Source of the DNA: Hofstenia miamia
Lineage: Eukaryota > Xenacoelomorpha > Acoela
Direction: 5' to 3'
DNA: 64,000 nt
Assembly (NCBI GenBank): GCA_004352715.1
Contig: SCFE01000109.1
Location: 1-64,000, forward strand
Both the position numbers and the translations under genes were made by a program. The notes under the pieces were generated by a model that was given only the letters and a program-made list of their open reading frames with translations, ran no database searches and was not told the origin of the DNA. Shown here piece by piece: positions 1 to 9,729 of this stretch; the stretch's first letter is position 1, and every line of letters starts with the position of its first letter.

Positions 1-30
<30 letters not shown>
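1..30. repeat. (TA)n microsatellite at window edge
   Basis: Pure alternating AT tract that is cut by the window start, so its true length is unknown. Confidence 0.95.
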
Positions 31-33
<3 letters not shown>

Positions 34-1704
34 GAGTGTTAGAGACTATGTTTTTGGGATAATAAATACAAACTATGGCACGGGAAAATATACATATATC
101 TAAATATACTTTTGATAACACGTTTGTTAAATCATGGCCCCAACTCCAATTGCAATGATTCAGAATAATGTCGTTCGATGGCGTTCTCTAACATGAATTA
201 ATTCGTGGTAATACTTGATAATTTGCTGCCATGTGGCGATAATTGTTTTATTCACATTAGCAGTAGAATTTTTGTTCCAATGAAAATAAATTTTTTCTCA
301 AACTTTGATTGAGAAATACAATTAATAAATTAATTGAATTAAACTGCATTCTTTGTCTGATAACCTCAAAATTTTTATTTGATTCTCAAAACCGTGATAG
401 CTCTCACGATATCAAATACTACCGTATACTATTAAACAAATCTAAAATACCTATCAATAAATGAAACAATCAAGAAACTTATACAGGCAAACTGATTTGG
501 ATAAAAAAGGACAAAAAATTAAACATAAAAAAATTGAAATCCCAAAGAAATATAATGTCAACAATGCAAATTCCTAATAATGAAGATATAAAAGAAGTCA
601 AAAGCTAAAACACATAGAAATATAATGCAAAAAATGAAAACATCAAAAATGAAATTGCTCGAAAAATTTAATACCAAATAATTAAAATAGGCAACTGATA
701 ATTTCCCAAATCTGTGGTTGTATGCAGGGTTTCTAGCAATCCTTTAGATACTGAGGAGGAGTTCAAGTGTTTATGCTCCAAATTCAACTTTGAGAATATT
801 TTTGAAGACATTTCCTAGGTAAATCAAAATTTTTCGAATTTTACAATGATTTTTAGGCTAAAAAATATTTGTTTGTGATTGAAGAAAAATTCAAATAATA
901 GAATTTTTACAATATTTTCAAGTGGATTTTAAATTAAGTTTAAGTATTAATGATTTCTCTTCCAAGTTTTCTGATGAGTTTTAAAATTCATAGTACTTCA
1001 AAACGTTGCTCATATGGCTATGACATTCACATTGCGATCTTAAAATGTTGATCTTAGTTAACAAAATATTTCAAAATGAAGCAAAAATATATCGCACTCT
1101 TTGTAAATTGATGAAAATTAGTACTGGACACGGTCAGATTAAAACCGATCCGGGTAGGCAGGTTAATCTACAGGAGCCAGTTAGTCAGGTTAAAGTCTAT
1201 ATTGGATTCTCAAAATTTATTCATTACAATGATTTCGTTATTACAAAGCACTTTATAGAAACGATTCCTACTTGTCATTATTTTTTAGCAAATATATTGC
1301 TTTGACTCTTCTAGTAGCTAATCTACATTTTTCCTATTCAAATGATTGAATATCACTAATGAGGGACTGGACTAGGGTTGAACCGGGTGTCATTGTCTTG
1401 GTCTGAGATTAGAACTTTTCTATGTTTTAATGTTCCTTGCGCTTGTCCTGAGATAGTGACTGATTTGCAACTCTGGTTATAGCAGTCACTCATTGCTTAG
1501 ATCCTAGACTCGTCTCTGATGAGAGCGTTGTTTCAAAACTATCAAAAGTGTTGAAAATGATGCATTGAATCCCAATTCGCATTGCTGTTGCCAGACTTCA
1601 TTAAATTAGATAAATTCATTTTAAATGCTAAGTTTTTTCATCAGCACCACTGTTTATAACCTCACATTTTTATAGGTGTATCCGATAAACATATTGGCGA
1701 CATT

Positions 1705-1741
<37 letters not shown>

Positions 1742-2651
1742 TATTGATCAACTTTACTGCAAAAAGCGTTATATTGCTGAATCGATTTTACTTACCTATA
1801 TTTTTAAAAAGCATTAAAAGTTTACATATGTCTTCCAAATTTGAAGCTAGATGAAGATCATATAAATGAAAAGATATCGCATTAATAATATTTGTAATTT
1901 AATAGCTCCTTCATTATTGTAGATATAGTCCAATTCTGATTTCTTTGTTGGATGAGGAAACAATAGCTCGTTAAAAATGGGGATATTGAATTTTAAAGTT
2001 TGACAATCACTGATTACCCAATAATTTTGTATCTACCAAAGCATCATTGTTGTGTAAGAGAACTGATAAATTTCATTTTCTAGTTTAAATTCATTTTCAC
2101 GAATATCAAAAATCCAAAAATACTAGGAATCCAAAGGTATTTTTAATAATTATTAAATGTTCTAAAAATACATGACAACTTAGAAAGTACTAAACTGCAT
2201 TGAATGATTAAATAATTAACTATTTAAAACCTAGCATTGACCTCAATTGCTAAATTTTCAGAGTTCTGCACGTTTTCTCTAAAACATAGTCCTCTCATAT
2301 CATTTGATTAAATATTATGCGATCGATAGAACAAGGCATATGATTTAATTATATTACTTATTATAGAAATAACTTTTAAATTTTTAAAATATTCGATTAA
2401 AAGCAAAGGTGCCAACAGATATTTTTCTTTGCAGTAAATCATTGGTATATGTTACACAAGAATTATAAAATACGGAAATATTAAATGGAGCAAAGCCAAA
2501 TTTCAATTTTGTCACTATTATGATAAATTACAGAAGCAACAGGGCAATAGACTGTTAACTACGCTACGATTAATGTCAATCATGCAAACTACAAATGGTT
2601 AAGCTAAGGCAACACTAAGAGGAAATTTGGGATGCTTATGTTCATAACTCT
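31..2651. other. AT-rich non-coding stretch
   Basis: No ORF in this stretch has a recognisable motif or splice context. A (TA)n array lies at about 1709-1738. The 86-codon plus-strand frame at 1045-1305 has no family features and is most likely chance. Confidence 0.6.
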
Positions 2652-2850
2652 TCAATAATTGCTTTTTTGCCTTGTCCTTTGAAAGAACGGCTTCTTAATG
2701 TTTTTCCAAATGTTCTTTATCAGAAGACTGTACAGAAAAGGGTTAACGATTCCAATAGCAATGTAAATTGTTTCAGAAACTCTTATCACGTACTTGCCAA
2801 TATTTGACAATTCATAAATATTAACAACATCTTTCCTAAACAATATGTTA
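2652..2850 (-). CDS. Terminal exon with TM7 of a rhodopsin-like GPCR
   Basis: On the minus strand a pyrimidine-rich AG acceptor (plus 2851-2852) opens an exon beginning at 2850 in phase 2 and ending with a stop at 2652. About 65 residues are encoded. They include a hydrophobic helix (YIAIGIVNPFLYSLLIKN) carrying the class A TM7 motif NPxxY as NPFLY, followed by a basic cytoplasmic tail (KNIWKNIKK...RTRQKSNY). Family knowledge: NPxxY followed by a helix-8-like basic stretch is diagnostic of TM7 in rhodopsin-like receptors. The rest of the receptor should lie at higher coordinates on this strand, but no TM1-TM6 exon is visible before the 1000-N gap at 5081, so it is hidden in the gap, farther away, or lost. 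The acceptor phase matches the donor of the plus-strand receptor at 20903, suggesting a paralogue or a misplaced exon. It could also be a pseudogene fragment. Confidence 0.7.
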
Positions 2851-2880
2851 CTATGTAAGAAAATATTAAAAACAAACATT

Positions 2881-3960
2881 TAATAACAGCTTTGTTGCAG
2901 CAACTGCAAATGTTTCAATGGCGATGTGGTTAAATAATAATATGTTGCCATAATATAATTGTAGGCATAGCCTCGGGCAAGGAGGTATCGTTTCATCTCT
3001 GTTTTCTGTCCCTCTGTATATTTGTCTATTTTCCAGCAAGATTTCTCAAAAAATTATGAATGGATGTTTACTAAAAAATCTCGAGAGAAGTATCAGTCTA
3101 ACTTACACCCTATTAATTTTTCAAAATGATACGAACTTCCGTCTGATTGACTTCACACCCTAACTATGCTTATATTTGAAATTGTAATTGAATTGTAGCA
3201 AAGAAGTGAATTCCTACTTTTAAATGACTCATTTGGAGAAAAATTCATTAGAAACTAGAATTAATATTAGATAAATTAATTCCTATCCCTTTCTATTATA
3301 TGAACAACGTCATGCATGTCTGTATTCAACCATTTTCTATTCCTATATATATATATATATACATATATATATAAATTTGTGCACATCAGTGTGGAAAATT
3401 CAATTTTGCAACTTATGATTAGAGTTGTTTGAGATTTTTCTGTGAAATCCTTTTTTGGCATATCTTGCTAATTTATGAAAATTTCAGATATTTGGTTTAG
3501 CAAAATGAAAGCCTATTCTACGATGCTGCGGTAATTCTGACAACCCTGATATTCCTTGGGCATTAGAGGTTTCACAATAATATCCTCAATAATCTGTGCC
3601 AATATGCTTGTGCCAGTTGAACTTCTCTGGCTTTTCAACAAATGTTGTAGTCATTGCATTCGAAATTTGCTATAAAATCATATCTTCATGAATAACGAGT
3701 ACCTGATAATTTCATTCGTGGTGATCATTTTCTGAAATCCTTGAGTTAATGAATACGTGGAATTCTTCAACAATCCAATATATTTTTTCTGCCGTCACAA
3801 TATTCCGAGTAGCGTCGCCAATGAAAAATTTCATTGATTCTCATATAGCAATGTAGTCGCAATGTACTTTTCAACTGATCAGAAAACATCTTCCCATTAG
3901 TAGAACGCACATAACTGCTTCCGCGTAAATCGCGTAATGTAGCAATTTATACAAACTGAA
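2881..3960. other. AT-rich non-coding stretch
   Basis: Flank or intron upstream of the minus-strand TM7 exon. A short (TA)n tract lies at about 3344-3372. I found no coding exon that would extend the receptor. Confidence 0.5.
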
Positions 3961-3964
3961 GTTT

Positions 3965-4690
3965 ATGCTTTGCGGGCGGGCAACAATATTAAAGTCTGTT
4001 GGTGGGCACGGGTAGCCCTGAAGTTCAAATAAATTTTTTATTATGTATTACAAAGAGATATAATATCAAATCTATTGGCACACTTTAGTGAACGATGTAT
4101 CCATCAGCAAAATGTCATAACAACTTGATGTAGTTGCAGGAACTTGCGGGCGACTAATTTTTGGACCGTTTCCGCAAAATAGCAAATAGCCCGCGTATAA
4201 AATGTTTGCTCCGCCCACAGCAAAAAAAAGTGACGCGCCCGCCCAACCCGCAGACTATCTCACCAGTTGTTGATTGCAAATGTTTTATGCTTAGTGCCTG
4301 CATTCTTAAGAATATTTTATTTATGTTGATGCAATGCTTACATGGATTTTTTTACAATTACAATTTTAGCACTCTTTTCAAGAGGCATGTCATGCACCGC
4401 AGGGTTGAACTGAGCCATATTTTTCAACCTGTTACCTGACCCGACCCTCATTAACAATGACCCGCAGCAAAATGTTGTAGCATAAAAGAATCAATAGAAG
4501 CAATACGAAATCAATAAAAAATACAAAAATCAATGAAATTTTTAAGAATTTCAAATCCTTGACTTCTTGCATTTTTCTCTAAATCTGTTCGAGTCATTCC
4601 ATCCTAACGATTATTAATGATCCGCAACCGACTCACGTGTAAGCAGAGGCCATTTACCTATGTCTCGCCCGAATTCGCAGAAATATTGTA
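3965..4690. repeat. GC-rich hAT-like terminal debris
   Basis: Several short GC-rich patches (cgggcgggc at about 3973, gcgcccgcccaacccgc at about 4235, cctgacccgaccc at about 4434, gtctcgcccg at about 4661) sit in otherwise AT-rich DNA. Clusters of CCCGC/GGGCG and GACCC words are typical of hAT element subterminal regions. No complete inverted-repeat pair was resolved, so the class is inferred. Confidence 0.35.
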
Positions 4691-5080
4691 GAATCAGTAA
4701 ATCAGAAAAGGTCCAATTAAAACTTCATGCCTTGTATGGGTCATTCGCCTAAGTAATCTTTCCTACATAATTCACTGATGCCTACGTTTATATAAATATA
4801 AATATTACAACCGCTGAGAATATAATAAAACTATTAATTCTCTATTTAGGTAACACAGCACCCTTGGCTCTGGACAAGTCAAAAGCAGTTCTTCTCTTTG
4901 CTTGATCACTCCCAGCTGTAGAGGAGATGACATTATCTTTAACCTGTGCCACAGGTAAGGCTTATTTTGTTTATTATTTTCTATCCCAGTAATTGGAAGT
5001 GCATTTAATAAGATGCTTATCAGTTTATTGTGCATTATTTGTGTTTTTCTTAATTGCTGTTAGAACAAATATGTATCCAT

Positions 5081-6080
5081 NNNNNNNNNNNNNNNNNNNN
5101 NNNNNNNNNNNNNNNNNNNNNNNNNNNNNNNNNNNNNNNNNNNNNNNNNNNNNNNNNNNNNNNNNNNNNNNNNNNNNNNNNNNNNNNNNNNNNNNNNNNN
5201 NNNNNNNNNNNNNNNNNNNNNNNNNNNNNNNNNNNNNNNNNNNNNNNNNNNNNNNNNNNNNNNNNNNNNNNNNNNNNNNNNNNNNNNNNNNNNNNNNNNN
5301 NNNNNNNNNNNNNNNNNNNNNNNNNNNNNNNNNNNNNNNNNNNNNNNNNNNNNNNNNNNNNNNNNNNNNNNNNNNNNNNNNNNNNNNNNNNNNNNNNNNN
5401 NNNNNNNNNNNNNNNNNNNNNNNNNNNNNNNNNNNNNNNNNNNNNNNNNNNNNNNNNNNNNNNNNNNNNNNNNNNNNNNNNNNNNNNNNNNNNNNNNNNN
5501 NNNNNNNNNNNNNNNNNNNNNNNNNNNNNNNNNNNNNNNNNNNNNNNNNNNNNNNNNNNNNNNNNNNNNNNNNNNNNNNNNNNNNNNNNNNNNNNNNNNN
5601 NNNNNNNNNNNNNNNNNNNNNNNNNNNNNNNNNNNNNNNNNNNNNNNNNNNNNNNNNNNNNNNNNNNNNNNNNNNNNNNNNNNNNNNNNNNNNNNNNNNN
5701 NNNNNNNNNNNNNNNNNNNNNNNNNNNNNNNNNNNNNNNNNNNNNNNNNNNNNNNNNNNNNNNNNNNNNNNNNNNNNNNNNNNNNNNNNNNNNNNNNNNN
5801 NNNNNNNNNNNNNNNNNNNNNNNNNNNNNNNNNNNNNNNNNNNNNNNNNNNNNNNNNNNNNNNNNNNNNNNNNNNNNNNNNNNNNNNNNNNNNNNNNNNN
5901 NNNNNNNNNNNNNNNNNNNNNNNNNNNNNNNNNNNNNNNNNNNNNNNNNNNNNNNNNNNNNNNNNNNNNNNNNNNNNNNNNNNNNNNNNNNNNNNNNNNN
6001 NNNNNNNNNNNNNNNNNNNNNNNNNNNNNNNNNNNNNNNNNNNNNNNNNNNNNNNNNNNNNNNNNNNNNNNNNNNNNNNN
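5081..6080. other. Assembly gap of exactly 1000 N
   Basis: A round-number run of N, conventionally a scaffold gap of unknown true size. Frames reported through it are meaningless. Confidence 0.99.
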
Positions 6081-6271
6081 AACATCATCAATACAAATAT
6101 GCGGTAAAAAACTAAATATATTTACAATAGACTACACTTTATATATTTTAATATTGCATGCTCTTAAAATACGTTCAATGATATCATGCTTAGTTTTTTA
6201 TTCAATAATTGATCTTTGTTTGATTGTTTAATTATTAATGCTTCTACTATTTTATGATGTTCTTCTCTTAG

Positions 6272-6600
6272 TTAATGTTTGTGCATAAAAATTTCGGCTT
6301 TAAGGTACTCATTTATATGTTTCTTAATTCTTGTACCCAGATGTTGCTTTGTTTCCGCGACGTATGACTTTTCACAATCATCACATTTATATATATAAAC
6401 TAAGGAGGAAACTAAATTTTTTGGGATTTTATCTTTATTTAGAAACATATCTTTTGTTTTATATGATGTCAATATTGGAATGATCTTTGTCCTTCTTAAT
6501 TTTGAATTCCTTATTCTAATTTTTTTCTTTAAATTTTTTACTTGGTTTTCTATATAGGGAAGCTTTAAATAAACATCAGTCTTAGTTCTATCAATGCTTT
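6272..6600 (-). pseudogene. Penelope-like element GIY-YIG endonuclease end
   Basis: Reading the minus strand from about 6600 down to the stop at 6272, the open frame continues well upstream of its first possible start. It runs through a KTDVYLKLPYIENQVKNLKK-like segment, a KDKIPKNLVSSLVY segment, then YKCDDCEKSYVAETKQHLGTR. This order (VYLxLPYI, KDxIPxxLxSxxVYxxxCxxC, Y-x-x-ET...R) matches the carboxy-terminal GIY-YIG endonuclease region of Penelope-like retroelements, which follows the reverse transcriptase. In the second half of the motif the usual YIGET reads YVAET, so a glycine is replaced. The RT part should lie upstream on this strand but the sequence runs into a (TA)n array at about 6623-6662. 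This is a 5'-truncated copy, common for these elements. Being a dead remnant is the most likely state. Confidence 0.75.
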
Positions 6601-6615
6601 TTTTCGGAAATGTGC

Positions 6616-6622
<7 letters not shown>

Positions 6623-6662
<40 letters not shown>
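6623..6662. repeat. (TA)n microsatellite
   Basis: Alternating TA tract immediately upstream (minus strand sense) of the Penelope fragment. Confidence 0.9.
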
Positions 6663-6666
<4 letters not shown>

Positions 6667-7071
6667 TATTCTATATTGAAAAAAATTTTTCAAATTATGA
6701 CAGCTTTCTCTTCATCAGGATATTTTGTATATAGAATAACAATCAGAAGTTTTTTTTGAATAAATTTTAATCTTATAATGATGATAATGAAAACATGACA
6801 ACTCGTCAAGTGATTTTATACAGAATCAATGACGTGATTTATATTTACTAACATAGTCATTTTCAAAATTGAGAAATAATATAAACTTTCCAAAATGAAA
6901 AATGTCATTTTAATTAGTCACATAGGAAGCATTCCTAATTGCTATCACTAATAAAATACAAGATTACCGTTCATAGGGATTTTGTAAAAAACCAAGGCAC
7001 TGGCTTTTGATATATTTAAATCGGAATCCATTTTTCTAATCTATTATGACATTTGAAAATACATAGTTTGC

Positions 7072-7836
7072 TTAATATAGTTTATATTTCATATTTTTAA
7101 ATTTTGTTAATAAAGCACTTGACTTCCCTGCACTAAAAGAGGAACAGCATTTATAACACATCACAGTGGATTTCAAAATTACCTTAGTAGTAGATGTTAA
7201 CGAAGGCTCTGTGCCATCAAGAGTGTATATAATAACATCGTTTGCATCATTGGACTCTAGAATCATTTTTGAGTTGATCAAGACGGCATTCGATGATAAT
7301 TCAGGAACTATACGTGGAGCGCTTGGTTCTGATATATTTTCTAAATATTCAATTTAATATTCTGAGATTCACTTCTCGTTTAATTAGAAATCTATAAAAG
7401 AGAAACATTTATTGGGAAATTGAAGTACTTTCTGATGATCAATATGAAATAATTGTAAGAATATAAACAGTTTTTCATTGACACTAGTAATAAGAAGTTG
7501 AAATGGATTAATCAATCAAAAAAGTGTTATGTTTTATGAACATGAATCATTTTTCAACATTTGATCATTGGTTTGCTATATCTCATTTTATTTATGTATG
7601 CAAAAGGTCGATGTAGTTCAAACGTTCACTTTAAGCCTAACTGCCTTACTTAGAATTTGTTTTCAGTCTACATATTTTGATTCATGGGTCGTAATACAAA
7701 AAATACCTGACAGAACATTTACGATGAGCAGATGTGAAGGTGACTTTACAGTGGAGATGAAGAAATACAAACCAACATCTTCAAAGTTAATATTAAAAGC
7801 GCGATTTTCTATTAGTTCAATTGGTTGCATTTCTCC
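7072..7836 (-). CDS. Two exons: cupredoxin-like piece plus Fn3-associated/chitobiase-C-like domain
   Basis: Exon A (7836 to 7707, minus) starts after a TTTTAG acceptor and ends at a G|GTATTT donor in phase 1. It encodes about 43 residues including EMQPIELIENRAF and FEDVGLYFFIS, with LLIVNVLS at the end, resembling the last strands of a cupredoxin-like fold. Exon B (from 7340, minus) starts after a TTTAG acceptor in phase 1, so the two join in frame. It encodes SAPRIVPELSS then SNDANDVIIYTLDGTEPS and FSAGKSSALLTKF before a stop at 7072. The YTLDGxEP word with a following SAGxxSALxTxF segment is the signature of the Fn3-associated / chitobiase-hexosaminidase C-terminal family. There is an alternative donor (AAG|GTAATT) just after the TLDG segment, so the true 3' end is uncertain. 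Upstream exons were not found. Function is unknown; the full protein probably continues beyond 7836. Confidence 0.6.
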
Positions 7837-7840
7837 CTAA

Positions 7841-8970
7841 AATGTACGTAAACTATATTGCAAGAAATCTGTTGACTTAATTATTCAATCATCACATAGG
7901 ATTGATGTAATTTAAATAAATTGTTTTACATTTACACCGTTCATCTAAACAACCACAGCAAACTCAACATCGTTTCCATTTTGTAACATATAGCTGCATG
8001 TGTTATTACAGTTGAGTAGAAGGTTCATACGGCTTTTTCAATAGACCTATCACTTTTCAAATTCAAATACTTTTTAATTACTTTCTGTAATAATAGGAAC
8101 TGAGGGGAATCACTACTCAAAACAAAATTAGTTGTTCTCTATCGCGTTCAGCCAATAATTTAATAATTTGCAGAATTTTTAGATGATATGCCTATCATTA
8201 AGAATTATTTGATGAAAAAAATTCCCCAACCCCTATTTCGAATTCAGCAAAGGTGTTGAAAGTTCTATTACAAAAGAAAAGTGTGTCATTGATCAGAATA
8301 AAGGGTAGGACTATATGGGATATCTGTGAACACTTTAGTTATATCAAGTCCTTCAAAGTTTCTTTTGACAATTTGGGAGCGATTATTAGAAACTTGTCTT
8401 GTTACATGAGGATTCGATTGTGATTAACTAATCCCAGATAGCGCTTCTGTAATATAAGGCACACTCAATCCAACAGTCAATGTACAACTGACAACCTCCC
8501 ACTCGATCATTCAGAGTAATCTCCCAATGAACGCGCCACTTCAAAATTTTATCATACATAAAACATCACTTCTATTCCCATTGGCAGGGTCGAACAACTT
8601 CTCAATTGCTGTGACAATACGACGCTAGAAATTATATAAATGTGATTTTACAGCTTTTGGTGACATATATCGCCTTTTTTCTTTTTCTGTAGAGAGTTCA
8701 TAAGGAATCAAGTGGGAAGTCTGCTGGAGAATCTACGATTGGTAAATGCTGCAAAACAGCAGATCAACTGCAAGCACACAAGAAAACCCAAAAGATAATA
8801 AAACTAAAATTATAAAGAATGGTAAAACGGCATGAACTTTTTGCTCAACTTAATATGTTATGCATTCTAAATATTTTGGATTATAATATGAAAATATTTT
8901 TCACCTTTATTAGTTGATGTTCATCGTATGGGGTTTTCACTGACAAGAATTAAATTTGCAAATGATTTTT
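7841..8970. other. Non-coding stretch upstream of the minus-strand gene
   Basis: Slightly less AT-rich at 8300-8660. No exon with a convincing family motif was found on either strand. It may hold introns of the minus-strand gene. Confidence 0.4.
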
Positions 8971-8973
8971 TTA

Positions 8974-8975
<2 letters not shown>

Positions 8976-9009
<34 letters not shown>
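8976..9009. repeat. (TAA)n array at 5' junction of R4/Dong-like element
   Basis: Perfect AAT/TAA trinucleotide repeat ending exactly where the GC-rich retrotransposon head begins. A second array in the same phase family starts at 12454 after the element's 3' end, so it is the insertion target. Confidence 0.9.
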
Positions 9010-9010
<1 letters not shown>

Positions 9011-9011
9011 G

Positions 9012-9083
9012 GCCCTAGTGGCCAAGGGGTAAAAGGCTAGACTGGGACCTCGAGGACCCGGGTTCGAGCCCGCCCCCGACCCT
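9012..9083 (+). promoter_or_regulatory. tRNA-like head with A-box and B-box matches
   Basis: Counting from 9012 as base 1, T8, G10, C11 and A14 fall where a tRNA has them. An A-box-like TGGCCAAGGGGT lies at 9019-9030 and a full B-box consensus GGTTCGAGCCC at 9061-9071, 42 bp apart start to start. A GCC/GGC D-stem and a CGGG/CCCG T-stem can be drawn, while the anticodon stem has a mismatch and the acceptor stem is poor. This is a tRNA-derived or tRNA-mimicking sequence, not a functional tRNA gene. It could act as an internal RNA polymerase III type promoter for the element (inference), or be the relic of a SINE head. Confidence 0.55.
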
Positions 9084-9090
9084 ACTTTCA

Positions 9091-9600
9091 ATGAGAGTGA
9101 AACCAAAAGAAAAGGCCCTCAGTCCCCGGCAGGCCTTAAATGGTCAGAGGGTGCGAAGAATCTCCGGTCAGGTGGACTCCACAATCGGGAGTGTGGACTC
9201 GAGAAGTGGCAGTATAGGATCCACACAGACCAATGGACAACGGCACAAATGGACAGATGAGCAGAACAGAACAGCATTGGAGTGTTACAGAAGAAGCAGG
9301 CCAGATGAGAGGGGTTACAGGAAGAGAATGTTGGAAGAATGGAGGAAGGCAGAAACAGGATTAGAAGTTACAAAGCAGAGGCTTGCAGGACAAGTGCGAA
9401 AGTTACAGTTGGATGAGAGTAAAGGGAAAAAGAGAGTTGAACAGGCTAAGCAGAGGGAAGATGAAGTGACAGACGTTAAGGCACAATTGTCGGAAGAAGC
9501 AGAACCAGTGGACGCAGAAACTGAAGCAGCAATCAAGGAAAAGATGAAGCAGGAAATAGGTGAGAGACTACAGGAAGAGAATGTTGGAAGAATGGAGTAA
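9091..9600 (+). CDS. R4/Dong-like element, N-terminal part with Myb-like motif
   Basis: The frame starts with MRVKPKEKALSP and ends at a TAA. Residues about 50-85 read KWTDEQNRTALECYRRS then ERGYRKRMLEEW, a tryptophan-spaced helical pattern resembling a Myb/SANT-like DNA-binding unit. The remainder is charged and probably coiled-coil (KQRLAGQVRKLQLDE...KQREDEVTDVKAQLSEE). RLE-type elements such as R2 carry zinc-finger and c-Myb motifs N-terminal to the RT that bind target DNA, so a target-recognition role is likely by analogy. It shares reading frame with the RT frame that restarts at about 9730. The intervening stops lie next to a repeated GAGAATGTTGGAAGAATGGA segment (about 9322 and 9579), so this was probably one long ORF before damage. 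Confidence 0.6.
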   Translation: MRVKPKEKALSPRQALNGQRVRRISGQVDSTIGSVDSRSGSIGSTQTNGQRHKWTDEQNRTALECYRRSRPDERGYRKRMLEEWRKAETGLEVTKQRLAGQVRKLQLDESKGKKRVEQAKQREDEVTDVKAQLSEEAEPVDAETEAAIKEKMKQEIGERLQEENVGRME

Positions 9601-9729
9601 AGCAGGAGCAGGATTAGCAGTGAGATAGCAGAGGTTAATAAAGTGTTGGAGAGGATAGATGTTAGAAGAGAATAAAAGTAAAAGAGATATGAAGGTGCAT
9701 GTGAGGTGCTGAAGATGTAGGCATGGAAA

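Noticed and set aside
1045-1305. 86-codon plus frame
   Set aside because: No family motif, no splice context, composition like the background.
4993-6231. Frames of 340-410 codons spanning N
   Set aside because: They exist only because Ns contain no stops; the same holds for frames across the 21599, 32136, 44619, 55721 and 59377 gaps.
7166-7357. Plus-strand 63-codon frame over the minus-strand exon
   Set aside because: The minus strand gives the YTLDGTEP motif and matched splice phases; the plus frame has neither.
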